64,000 bases of DNA. It comes from Synechococcus sp. GreenBA-s. Lineage in GTDB: Bacteria > Cyanobacteriota > Cyanobacteriia > PCC-6307 > Cyanobiaceae. Positions 10,896 to 18,305 of this stretch are shown here, one piece after another (the first letter of the stretch is position 1; each line of letters opens with the position of its first letter). The notes below the pieces were generated by a model. It was not told where the DNA came from. It did not search any database and was given only the letters and a program-made list of their open reading frames with translations. Position numbers and translations under genes: made by a program. The stretch covers positions 1 through 64,000 of the forward strand of contig NZ_JAGQBX010000004.1 of the NCBI RefSeq assembly GCF_024345855.1, written 5' to 3'.

Positions 10896-11690
10896 TCAGA
10901 AGGGAATCGGCATCTCGGCATCGGCGGGCTCGGGGGCACAGGCGGGCACCCGCTCGTTGACCATCGCGCCGATCACCACGATCGAGGGGGAGCCGAAGCC
11001 CTCGGCCTCCACCCGGTCGGCGAGCTCGGCCAGGGAGGCCACCAGCTGCCGCTGGCCCCGCACCGTGCCCTGCTGCACCACAGCCGCCGGGGTGTCGGGA
11101 TCCAAGCCGCCGGCCATCAGCTCGGCGGCGATGCGACGCAGGTTGTGCAGCCCCATGTAGATCACCAGGCCGTCGCTGCTGCGGGCCAGGCCCTGCCAGT
11201 CCACACCGGGGCGGGCCTTGTCGATCTCCTCATGGCCGGTCACGAAGGTGACGCTGGAGCCGGCGCGGCGGTGGGTCACGGGGATGCCGGCGTAGGCGGG
11301 GGCCGCGATCCCCGCCGTGACCCCGGGCACCACCTCCACCGCGATCCCGTGCTTCGCCAGGTGGGCGGCCTCCTCACCGCCGCGGCCGAACAGGAAGGGA
11401 TCGCCGCCCTTGAGCCGCACGATCCGGCTGTGACGGCTGGCCAGGTCCACCAGCACGGCGTTGGTGCTGGGCTGGGGCACGGAGTGGTGGCCGCGGCGCT
11501 TGCCCACGAAGTGGCGCTCGCAGTGGGCCGGCACCAGATCCAGCAGGGCCCGCGGCACCAGCGAGTCGTAGACGAGGGCATCGCACTGGCTCAGCAGCCG
11601 GTGCGCCTTGAGGGTGAGCAGCTCGGGATCGCCCGGGCCCGCCCCCACCAGATACACCTTGCCGCCACCCGGGGCCTCCGAGCCACTCAT
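10896..11690 (-). CDS. cobA: Uroporphyrinogen-III C-methyltransferase
   Basis: SUMT of 264 residues. It methylates uroporphyrinogen III at C2 and C7 to precorrin-2, the branch step to siroheme and cobalamin. Seen here: the N-terminal GKVYLVGAGPGDPELLTLKA signature, LVYDSLVPRALLDLVP, RLKGGDPFLFGRGGEEA, VVPGVTAGIAAPAYAGIPVT and the C-terminal VVIGAMVNER. It is a stand-alone enzyme with no fused CysG dehydrogenase/chelatase domain. Its start overlaps the end of the CbiX-type gene by 4 bases (translational coupling), and nirA, whose product needs siroheme, is next beyond. That context points to siroheme supply for nitrite reductase. Confidence 0.95.
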   Translation of the reverse strand: MSGSEAPGGGKVYLVGAGPGDPELLTLKAHRLLSQCDALVYDSLVPRALLDLVPAHCERHFVGKRRGHHSVPQPSTNAVLVDLASRHSRIVRLKGGDPFLFGRGGEEAAHLAKHGIAVEVVPGVTAGIAAPAYAGIPVTHRRAGSSVTFVTGHEEIDKARPGVDWQGLARSSDGLVIYMGLHNLRRIAAELMAGGLDPDTPAAVVQQGTVRGQRQLVASLAELADRVEAEGFGSPSIVVIGAMVNERVPACAPEPADAEMPIPF

Positions 11691-13312
11691 GGCAGCACCT
11701 CCAGGGTGTCGATCAGGAACTGGCGCACGGGGGCTTGCTGCAGCAACGGGGGATGGAGCCGGACGGGGGGCTGGCCGGGGAGCTGAGGGCTGGGATCGGC
11801 GGCCCTGGCGGCGGCCTGGAGGGTCTCGCTGAGCCGGTTGCTGGCCAGGGTCATCGGCAGCAGCGCCACTGGACTGGAACCCGCCAGCGGCAGCTCCCAG
11901 GCCTGGGCACTGTATGGAGTGGCGAGGCCCGGCGCCGCCAGTCGGCGGGCGAGATGGTCCAGATAGCGGGCGGCCAGGGGCCCCTCCAGCGGGTGGTGCA
12001 ACCAGAGGGGATCAAAGCCGGCCTGGCGATCGGCGGCGCAGCGGGCCGCCAGCTGCCGCTGCCAGGCGGGCCAGGCTCCGAGGAAAGGCAGGCGCCGCAG
12101 GGCCACGCCCGCCGCCGCGCCCGCCAGGCCGCGCCAGCGCCCGGCGATGGCCGGCAGGTCGTGGCGGACGTGGCCGCCGGGGAGCAGCAGCAGGGGCACC
12201 AGCGTCAGGGCCCCGGCCGCCCGGGCGGCGGCCCAGAAGGCGGCATCGGCGTCGGGCGCTGCTGCGGTGAGAGCCTGCAGCAGCACCGGGGCTCCGCGGC
12301 GCGCCGCCAGATCCCGGGCCAGGGCCTCCAGCTCGGCGGGGATGCGACCACCGCTGCGGCCGTGCACCAGTAGCACCAGGGGTGAGAAGCGCAGGCGCCG
12401 GCCCAGGCGCGCCCGCAGACTGGCCTCCAGGGGGCGATGCGCCAGCCGATGCAGCAGGGGCTGGCCAGCCGGCAGCCGCGCCAGCAGGTCCACCGCCTTG
12501 GCCGCCAGGGCCGGGTCGAGATCCTGGGCGAGCCGGGCCAGGCCCAGGCCCAGGGGCGCCTGGGGCCAGGCGGCCAGGCCCAGGGCCAGACCCTCCAGGG
12601 CCGCCCGCCGCAGCGCCAGCGGGCCTGGATCCAGAGCCAGGCGCAGCAGCAGGGCGGCGTCCTGCCCCTGCCGCTGCTGGCCCAGTAACGGCAGCAGGTC
12701 GAGCAGATCGAGGGGCGGGGCCTGAAGCGCCGCGGCCTGCAGCACCCCGGCCGGCTCCGCCAACGCCTGGGCGATGGCGGCGCGCAGCCGCTGCGCCACC
12801 CGCCGCTCGCGGCAGCGCCCCAGCGGGGCCAGCCAGACGGGCTCGACGGCGCAGGCCGCCAGCAGCGGCTCCAGCCAGGTGGCCGCCACCACCCCATCGA
12901 CCCCCGGCAGCTCGCGGACCAGGGCCTGCTGCAGAGGCTCAGGCCCCTGGCGTCGGGCCAGGGCGAGCAGGCGCTCGGCACCGGCGCGGTCCACCAGAAC
13001 CGTGAGCGCCGCCAGCAGGTCGGGCTCGGGATCCAGCTCCCCATGCTCGAGGCGCTCCAGCCAGGGCCGCGGATCGGCGCCGTGGCGCCGCAGCCGCTGC
13101 AGCAGCAGCCAGCGGGCCTCGCTGCCCGACTCGGGCAGGGGCTGACGGGCTTCGGACTGGGGGAGGGCCTCAGGCACCCGCTGGGGGGCGGCGGCAGGCC
13201 CCACCCTGGCAGCCGCGGTGGGGCTGGCGGTGGGACCGACGCCAGCAGGGCCCAGGGCCCAGCGGCCAGGGCCCGGCGGGTGCTTGGCAGAACGGAGGGG
13301 GGGACCTAGCAC
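11687..13312 (-). CDS. CbiX-type chelatase with long helical N-terminus
   Basis: A 541-residue protein in two parts. Residues about 280-541 resemble the CbiX/SirB sirohydrochlorin chelatase family: a histidine in LVLLVHGRSGG and a second in LVPLLLLPGGHVRHDLP, the usual metal-binding positions, followed by a degenerate second half. Residues about 60-275 are Leu/Ala/Arg-rich helices resembling HEAT-type repeats. Coupled by a 4-base overlap to cobA, with nirA beyond, it most likely inserts Fe (or Co) into sirohydrochlorin. The annotated start is the first possible; the first 50 residues are Pro/Ala-rich, so the true start may be later. The helical extension is unusual for this family. Confidence 0.7.
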   Translation of the reverse strand: MLGPPLRSAKHPPGPGRWALGPAGVGPTASPTAAARVGPAAAPQRVPEALPQSEARQPLPESGSEARWLLLQRLRRHGADPRPWLERLEHGELDPEPDLLAALTVLVDRAGAERLLALARRQGPEPLQQALVRELPGVDGVVAATWLEPLLAACAVEPVWLAPLGRCRERRVAQRLRAAIAQALAEPAGVLQAAALQAPPLDLLDLLPLLGQQRQGQDAALLLRLALDPGPLALRRAALEGLALGLAAWPQAPLGLGLARLAQDLDPALAAKAVDLLARLPAGQPLLHRLAHRPLEASLRARLGRRLRFSPLVLLVHGRSGGRIPAELEALARDLAARRGAPVLLQALTAAAPDADAAFWAAARAAGALTLVPLLLLPGGHVRHDLPAIAGRWRGLAGAAAGVALRRLPFLGAWPAWQRQLAARCAADRQAGFDPLWLHHPLEGPLAARYLDHLARRLAAPGLATPYSAQAWELPLAGSSPVALLPMTLASNRLSETLQAAARAADPSPQLPGQPPVRLHPPLLQQAPVRQFLIDTLEVLP

Positions 13313-13335
13313 GGAGTCACGGACGGGAACGGGGC

Positions 13336-13761
13336 ATGGACGGACCAGGCGGCGCGGGCTGGACGGACGGTGACTGCCGGGGGAGCGGCGGCGGGGCGGG
13401 CCGTTTTGAGGGCAGCTTTGCCGAGCGCAAGGAGCAGCAGCTGGTGCTCCTGCTGGTGCGCCAGCTGGCGGCGACCCAGCAGGAGCCGGCCGCCGCGGCC
13501 CTCCGGGAGCGGCTGTGGCAGGAGGTGGCGGCCCTGGAGATCGACCCGGAGCGGATCACCGCCCTGCTCTACGGCGGCCACGACGTGACCGATCGACAGG
13601 TGCTGCAGACGCTGGACGACGCCTGGCGGCGCGGCAGCGTCCCGCTGCGCCGGGGCGTGGGCTGGTGGCCCGGCCGGCGCCGCGGCCTCAGGTCCCCGGC
13701 CGGCGGCGGGCACCGAAGCGCTCCACCAGCAGCTGCTCGAGCACGTCGGGCAGCTGGGTGA
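13336..13761 (+). CDS. Hypothetical protein, overlapping nirA end
   Basis: A 141-residue ORF, divergent from the CbiX-type gene (23-base gap). Residues about 28-100 (FAERKEQQLVLLLVRQL, LRERLWQEVAALEIDPERIT, YGGHDVTDRQVLQTLDDAW) look like a genuine amphipathic helical protein. The first 27 residues are Gly-rich and the last 35 are Arg/Pro/Ala-rich and run 74 bases into the end of convergent nirA, so the real protein may be shorter or the end may carry a sequence error. I do not recognise the family. Confidence 0.4.
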   Translation: MDGPGGAGWTDGDCRGSGGGAGRFEGSFAERKEQQLVLLLVRQLAATQQEPAAAALRERLWQEVAALEIDPERITALLYGGHDVTDRQVLQTLDDAWRRGSVPLRRGVGWWPGRRRGLRSPAGGGHRSAPPAAARARRAAG

Positions 13762-15352
13762 GGGGCACGGGCTTGCCGTGCAGTTCGGCCAGCGCCGGCT
13801 CGGACCCCAGGGATCCCCCCAGGTAGATCTTGGCGGCCTCCACCATCTGGCCCTCGTGGCGGGCCTTGGCCCCCATCAGCCCGATCTCGCCCATGTAGGG
13901 CTGGCCGCAGGCGTTGGGGCAGCCGGTCCAGTGGCTGCGCAGGGGATGGGGCAACTCCAGGCGCCGCTCCAGCTCCTCCACCACGGCCTGGGCGGTGGTC
14001 TTGGTGGGGATCAGCGCGAAGCTGCAATAGCGGCTGCCAGTGCAGCTCACGGCCTCCGCCTGCAGCGCGCCGGGCTCAGGCCGCAGGCGCTGCAGTAGCG
14101 GTTCGGCGAGCAGAGCCTCCAGCCGCTCGCTGGGGATGCCCACGAGCAGCACGTTCTGGGCCTCGGTGAAGCGCAGTTCGCCGCTCCCGTAGTGGCGGGC
14201 CAGGCGGGCCAGCTCCAGCATCGACTCGGCGTCGAGGCGGCCCATCGGCACGTGCAGACCCAGCCAATGCAGCCCCGGCTGGGCCTGGGCGTGCACCCCC
14301 AGCCCGGAGCGGGGCGGCTGGTTCACGCGGTGGGAGCCGTCGTGGGGGAGCGCCAGCAAGGCGGCGCGCTCGGCAGGAGACTCAGCGGCCGCACCAGCCC
14401 CCGCAGCCTCGGCCAGCACCGCGGCGAAGCTGGCCAACAGCTCGGTGCGGTAGGCCTCCAGACCCAGGTCGTCGATCAGATAGAGCAAGCGGCTGCGGTT
14501 GCGGGCGGCGCGGTTGCCGTGGCGCTCGAAGTGACGCAGCACCGCCAGGCTGAAATCGGGCAGCTGGGCGCCGCGCAACCACAGCCCCAGCGGGATCGCC
14601 AGGGCGTTGCGCTGGGCGGAGAAGAAGCCCCCCACCATCACCGTGAAGCCCAGTTCTCCGTCGCGCTCGGCCGGCAGGAAGGCCAGGTCGTTGTGCAGCA
14701 GGAAGCTGTCGGGGGCGCCGCCTACGGCCACGTTGAACTTGCGGGGCAGGTTGCGCGGCCCGCCCGGCCCCAGCAGCCGCGCCTGGATCGCCTCCACCAG
14801 CGGCCGGGTGTCCACCAGCTCGTCGGGGTCTATGCCGGCCAGGGGGTTGCCGGTGATGTTGCGGGGGTTGTCGTGGCCGGACTGGCGGCTGGTGAGGCCG
14901 ACGGCGGTCATCGCCTCCACCAGCGGAGCCATGTCCTCCAGCAGCAGGCCCCGCAACTGCAGGTTCTGGCGGGTGGTGATGTCGGCGCTGCCCTCGGCCC
15001 CGCAGCGATCCACAGCCTCGGCAAGCACGGCCAGCTGATCGGCCTGGATCACGCCGTTGGGCAGCCGCAGCCGCAGCATGAAGCGGCCGGGGGTGACGGG
15101 CCGGAAGAAGATGCCCAGCCACTTGAGGTGAATGGTGAGGGTGGCCTCGTCGAGGGCCTCCCAGCCCTGGGTGCCCAGCTCCGCCAGGCGGGGCTCCAGG
15201 TCGAGCCCGCAGAAGGAGGCCTTGGCCTGCTCCACCTTGCTGAGCTTCTCGGGGCCGGATGCGTCCGCCACGGCAGCCCCAGGCCCTGGGGCCGCGGCCA
15301 GCGGCGATTCGGCCTCGGGAGCTGCAGACGCCATGGACAGACCGGCCAGCAT
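13688..15352 (-). CDS. nirA: Ferredoxin-nitrite reductase
   Basis: NirA reduces nitrite to ammonium with six electrons from ferredoxin, using siroheme and a [4Fe-4S] cluster. The 554-residue product has the paired cysteine motifs: Cys437/Cys443 (SCTGSRYCSF) and Cys478/Cys482 (TGCPNACGQ). Substrate-side arginines and lysines lie in DITTRQNLQLRGL and RKFNVAVGG. No FAD/NADH domain is present, so it is the photosynthetic ferredoxin type. ATG 15352 is used; an ATG at 15334 (MASAAPEAE) is equally plausible. It is divergent from the TrpD2-like gene, and an NtcA-like box lies 42 bases upstream. Confidence 0.95.
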   Translation of the reverse strand: MLAGLSMASAAPEAESPLAAAPGPGAAVADASGPEKLSKVEQAKASFCGLDLEPRLAELGTQGWEALDEATLTIHLKWLGIFFRPVTPGRFMLRLRLPNGVIQADQLAVLAEAVDRCGAEGSADITTRQNLQLRGLLLEDMAPLVEAMTAVGLTSRQSGHDNPRNITGNPLAGIDPDELVDTRPLVEAIQARLLGPGGPRNLPRKFNVAVGGAPDSFLLHNDLAFLPAERDGELGFTVMVGGFFSAQRNALAIPLGLWLRGAQLPDFSLAVLRHFERHGNRAARNRSRLLYLIDDLGLEAYRTELLASFAAVLAEAAGAGAAAESPAERAALLALPHDGSHRVNQPPRSGLGVHAQAQPGLHWLGLHVPMGRLDAESMLELARLARHYGSGELRFTEAQNVLLVGIPSERLEALLAEPLLQRLRPEPGALQAEAVSCTGSRYCSFALIPTKTTAQAVVEELERRLELPHPLRSHWTGCPNACGQPYMGEIGLMGAKARHEGQMVEAAKIYLGGSLGSEPALAELHGKPVPLTQLPDVLEQLLVERFGARRRPGT

Positions 15353-15393
15353 GGGGAGAGTGACAATGTGGCGGCGGCACCCCGGGCCCCCGT

Positions 15394-15407
15394 GTCACAA
15401 CCGCTAC
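15394..15407 (-). promoter_or_regulatory. NtcA-like box before nirA
   Basis: On the minus strand the sequence reads GTA-GCGGTTGT-GAC, one base off the NtcA consensus GTA-N8-TAC. After a 25-base spacer comes CATTGT (15368-15363), one base off the TAN3T -10 box; NtcA-activated promoters usually have 20-24 bases here. This is the arrangement of a class II NtcA promoter driving nirA. The box also sits just before the ATG of the divergent TrpD2-like gene, where a bound regulator could block or affect that gene. Confidence 0.6.
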
Positions 15408-15409
15408 CG

Positions 15410-16573
15410 ATGACCCGCACCGGCACGACACCTGGCAGCGGCAGCGAAACCACCCTTGAGGCCGCCCCTGACGCCGCCGCCGGCAGCGCCGCCCTGCGGG
15501 CCGAGGGCCGCGACACGCGCCGCCGCCAGGAACGCCGCGGCGAGCTCGGCCCGGCGCGGGCGCGCTTCCGCGACCTGCTCGGCAAGGTGGGCAGCGGCGA
15601 GCACACCAGCACGGGGCTGGACCGGGCCGAAGCCCGCGAGGCCATGGAGCTGATGCTGAATGGCGAGGCCAGCGACAGCCAGCTCGGCGCCTTCCTGATC
15701 GCCCACCGCATCCGCCGGCCGACGCCGATCGAGCTGACCGGCATGCTCGACAGCTACCGGGACCAGGGCCCGCGGCTGGAGACCCCGGGCCGCCGGCCCC
15801 TCTGCTTCGGCGTTCCCTACGACGGCCGCAGCCGCACGGCGCCGCTGCTGCCGCTCGTAGCCCTGGTGCTGGCGGCGGCGGGCCAGCCGGTGGTGCTGCA
15901 CGGCGGTGCCCCCATGCCGGTGAAATACGGCGTGACCCTCAGCGAACTGTTCGCCTGCCTCGGCGTGGAGTGGCGCGGTCTGGCGCTGGCGGCGGTGCAG
16001 GAGCGGCTGGACCGGCAGGGGCTGGCGCTGACCCACCAGCCCGACCACTTCCCTGCCGCCGAGCGGCTGGTGCGGATCCGCGAGGACATCGGCAAGCGCC
16101 CACCGGTGGCCAGCCTGGAGCTGCTCTGGACCCCCCACCGGGGCGAGCACCTGCTGGTGAGCGGCTTCGTGCACCCCCCCACCGAGAGCCGGGCCTGGGA
16201 GGCGCTCCAGGCCGCCGGCGAACAGGACGTGCTCACCGTCAAGGGCCTGGAGGGCTCGACGGACCTGCCCACCACCCGCGCCGCGATCACGGCCCGGCTG
16301 CGGGATGGCGTGCCCGAGCGGATCCTGCTGCATCCCCGTGAGCACGGCATCGACGCCGACGAGGTGGCCTGGAGCGACCTGGAGCAGTGGCAGAGCCAGG
16401 CCCTGGCCGCTCTGGCCGGCGCAGGCCCGCTGGCTGCGGCGCTGCGCTGGAACGTGGGGGCCTACCTCTGGTTCGCGGGGCAACTGGAGTCCCTGCCTGC
16501 CGCCCTGGCCCAGGCCGACGCCCTGCTGGCGGCCCGCGCCGGCCTGGCGGCCCTGGAGCGGCTGCGCCCATGA
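15410..16573 (+). CDS. Anthranilate phosphoribosyltransferase-like protein
   Basis: A 387-residue member of the TrpD superfamily, closest in style to the TrpD2/YbiB branch. It has the glycosyltransferase family 3 N-terminal helical domain (ELMLNGEASDSQLGAFLIAH, residues about 80-100) and a phosphoribosyl-binding-like core (FGVPYDGRSRTAPLLPLVAL, VVLHGGAPMPVKYGVTLSEL). The classic catalytic GTGGD loop of true TrpD is absent, so tryptophan synthesis is unlikely; YbiB-type relatives bind nucleic acid rather than turning over anthranilate. It is divergent from nirA and upstream of nrtABCD. The frame stays open far upstream, antisense to nirA; that part is a shadow. Confidence 0.8.
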   Translation: MTRTGTTPGSGSETTLEAAPDAAAGSAALRAEGRDTRRRQERRGELGPARARFRDLLGKVGSGEHTSTGLDRAEAREAMELMLNGEASDSQLGAFLIAHRIRRPTPIELTGMLDSYRDQGPRLETPGRRPLCFGVPYDGRSRTAPLLPLVALVLAAAGQPVVLHGGAPMPVKYGVTLSELFACLGVEWRGLALAAVQERLDRQGLALTHQPDHFPAAERLVRIREDIGKRPPVASLELLWTPHRGEHLLVSGFVHPPTESRAWEALQAAGEQDVLTVKGLEGSTDLPTTRAAITARLRDGVPERILLHPREHGIDADEVAWSDLEQWQSQALAALAGAGPLAAALRWNVGAYLWFAGQLESLPAALAQADALLAARAGLAALERLRP

Positions 16574-16878
16574 CCCGCCATGGCTCGGCCCTGACTGGTT
16601 CGCCATCGGCACCAAAATCCGGCCTGGGCACCATCGCCGAATCCGCATCATCCGCCAATCGGTAGCCAATGTGACGCTGGCCGGTGCGGGCGGCGTGGTG
16701 TTCTGAATGCCGTTGGTCAGCCTGTGCGCCAACGACGCGTGTCACCGCCCGGGTGCGTTACGTCCCGCGGTGATGGGTTTCATGCCTGGGCTCCCAGAGA
16801 ACGACCCGCCACTGTCCTGTGGCCAATGCCGTTGTGCATCGGCCGACTCCATCCTGCGCTCCGCAGCTCTTCCCCTCC
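16574..16878. promoter_or_regulatory. 305-base nrtA leader/promoter region
   Basis: The longest gene-free stretch in the window. It holds the NtcA-like box at 16662-16675 and a possible -10 element at 16699-16704. No RNA gene, repeat or terminator is recognisable. An upstream in-frame extension of nrtA to 16819 adds only non-family sequence ahead of the Tat signal, so the coding start was placed at 16879. The rest, about 170 bases from the possible -10 to the start codon, would be an unusually long 5' untranslated leader. Confidence 0.5.
16662..16675 (+). promoter_or_regulatory. NtcA-like box before nrtA
   Basis: GTA-GCCAATGT-GAC on the plus strand, one base off GTA-N8-TAC, with a 23-base spacer to TGTTCT (16699-16704), one base off TAN3T. 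Spacing matches NtcA class II promoters. It shares the GTAGC start with the boxes before nirA and narB. It is the likely nitrogen-control promoter for nrtABCD and the regulator gene behind them. Confidence 0.65.
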
Positions 16879-18183
16879 ATGGCCAAACTTTCCACCCGCT
16901 TGTCCCGCCGCCAGGTTCTGGCCATCGGCATCGCCGCCACCGCCGGCCTGACGCTGCAGCTGGCCAGCAGCCTCAGCCTGGCGCCGGCCCAGGCCCAGAC
17001 GGCCCCCGGCAAGCCGGAAACCACCTCGGTGGATCTGGGCTTCATTGCCCTCACCGACGCCGCTCCCCTGATCATCGCCAAGGAGAAGGGCTTCTTCGCC
17101 AAGGAGGGGATGCCCGGCGTGGAGCTCAAGAAACAGACCTCCTGGGCCGTCACCCGCGACAACCTGGAGCTGGGCGGCAGCCGCGGCGGCATCGACGGCG
17201 CCCATATCCTCTCGCCGATGCCCTATCTGCTCACCACGGGCGCCATCAGCAAGAGCAAGAAGCCGGTGCCGATGGCCATCCTGGCCCGGCTGAACACCCA
17301 GGGGCAAGGCATCTCCGCCTCCAAGGAGTTCCTGGGCGCGAAACTGCAGATCAAAGCCGGCAACCTCAAGAAGGTGGTTGCAGAGAAAAACAGCAAGGGC
17401 GACAAGTTCAAGGCCGCCGTCACCTTCCCCGGTGGCACCCACGATCTGTGGATGCGCTACTGGCTGGCCGCCAACGGCGTTGATCCCAACAAGCAGGCGG
17501 ATCTGGTGGTGATTCCCCCGCCGCAGATGGTGGCCAACATGCAGTCCGGCACGATGGATGTGTTCTGCGTGGGTGAACCCTGGAACGAGCGTCTGGTGAA
17601 CAAGAAACTGGGCTACACCGTTGCCCAGACTGGTGAACTTTGGAAGCAGCATCCCGAGAAGGCCTTCTCGATGCGTGCCGACTGGGTGAAAAAGAATCCC
17701 AACGCCACCCTGCGGCTGCTCAAGGCCGTTCAGCAGGCTCAGAAGTGGGCTGACAACCCCGCCAACACCCAGGAGCTGGCCAGGATCCTGGCCCAGGACA
17801 AGTACGTGAAGGCCACCGTGGAGGACCTGCTGCCCCGTCTGCAGGGCACCGTGGATTACGGCGACGGCCGCAAAGTGAAGAACTCCCCCTACAAGATGCA
17901 GTTCTTCGCCAACAATGCCTCCTTCCCCTACAAGAGCCACGACACCTGGTTCGTGACCGAGGACATCCGCTGGGGGTATCTGCCCAAGAACACCGACATC
18001 AAGGGCCTGGTGAACCGCGTGAACCGCTCCGATCTGTGGCGCGCCGCCGCCAGGGCCAACGGCTACAAGGAGATCCCCAGCAGCGATTCCCGCGGCGTGG
18101 AGACCTTCTTCGACGGCGTGAAGTTCAACCCCGCCAACCCGAAGGCCTACCTCGACAGCCTCAAGATCAAGGCCCTCAAGTGA
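16879..18183 (+). CDS. nrtA: Nitrate ABC transporter substrate-binding protein
   Basis: NrtA, 434 residues from ATG 16879, captures nitrate (and nitrite) at the outer face of the cytoplasmic membrane. The N-terminus has a twin-arginine signal (LSRRQVLAIGIAATAGLTL), implying Tat export of the folded protein. The mature part shows the NrtA/CmpA pattern: VDLGFIALTDAAPLIIAKEK, GGSRGGIDGAHILSPMPYLL, FCVGEPWNERLVNKKLGYT and KNSPYKMQFFANNASFPYKS. It is first of nrtABCD. A hairpin lies in the 122-base gap before nrtB. Confidence 0.95.
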   Translation: MAKLSTRLSRRQVLAIGIAATAGLTLQLASSLSLAPAQAQTAPGKPETTSVDLGFIALTDAAPLIIAKEKGFFAKEGMPGVELKKQTSWAVTRDNLELGGSRGGIDGAHILSPMPYLLTTGAISKSKKPVPMAILARLNTQGQGISASKEFLGAKLQIKAGNLKKVVAEKNSKGDKFKAAVTFPGGTHDLWMRYWLAANGVDPNKQADLVVIPPPQMVANMQSGTMDVFCVGEPWNERLVNKKLGYTVAQTGELWKQHPEKAFSMRADWVKKNPNATLRLLKAVQQAQKWADNPANTQELARILAQDKYVKATVEDLLPRLQGTVDYGDGRKVKNSPYKMQFFANNASFPYKSHDTWFVTEDIRWGYLPKNTDIKGLVNRVNRSDLWRAAARANGYKEIPSSDSRGVETFFDGVKFNPANPKAYLDSLKIKALK

Positions 18184-18204
18184 GCCTCTGAGCTCCGATG
18201 CGCG

Positions 18205-18233
18205 CTGGGGACTGGCAGGCAGGCCGTCCCCAG
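18205..18233 (+). promoter_or_regulatory. nrtA-nrtB intercistronic hairpin
   Basis: A perfect 8-bp inverted repeat, CTGGGGAC (18205-18212) and GTCCCCAG (18226-18233), with a 13-base loop, 22 bases after the nrtA stop. No T-run follows, so it is not a typical intrinsic terminator. Hairpins in this position behind binding-protein genes of ABC operons often protect the upstream mRNA or attenuate read-through, giving more binding protein than permease. Confidence 0.55.
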
Positions 18234-18305
18234 GCCCCCGCATCACCGCGTCTCCTGCGCCCACCAGCCACGCCGGATCACCTCCAACCCCTCAGCTCCG
18301 CCCCC

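Noticed and set aside
14192..15409. Upstream part of the open frame that leads into the TrpD2-like gene
   Set aside because: Entirely antisense to nirA and Gly/Gln/Val-rich; family sequence begins only after ATG 15410.
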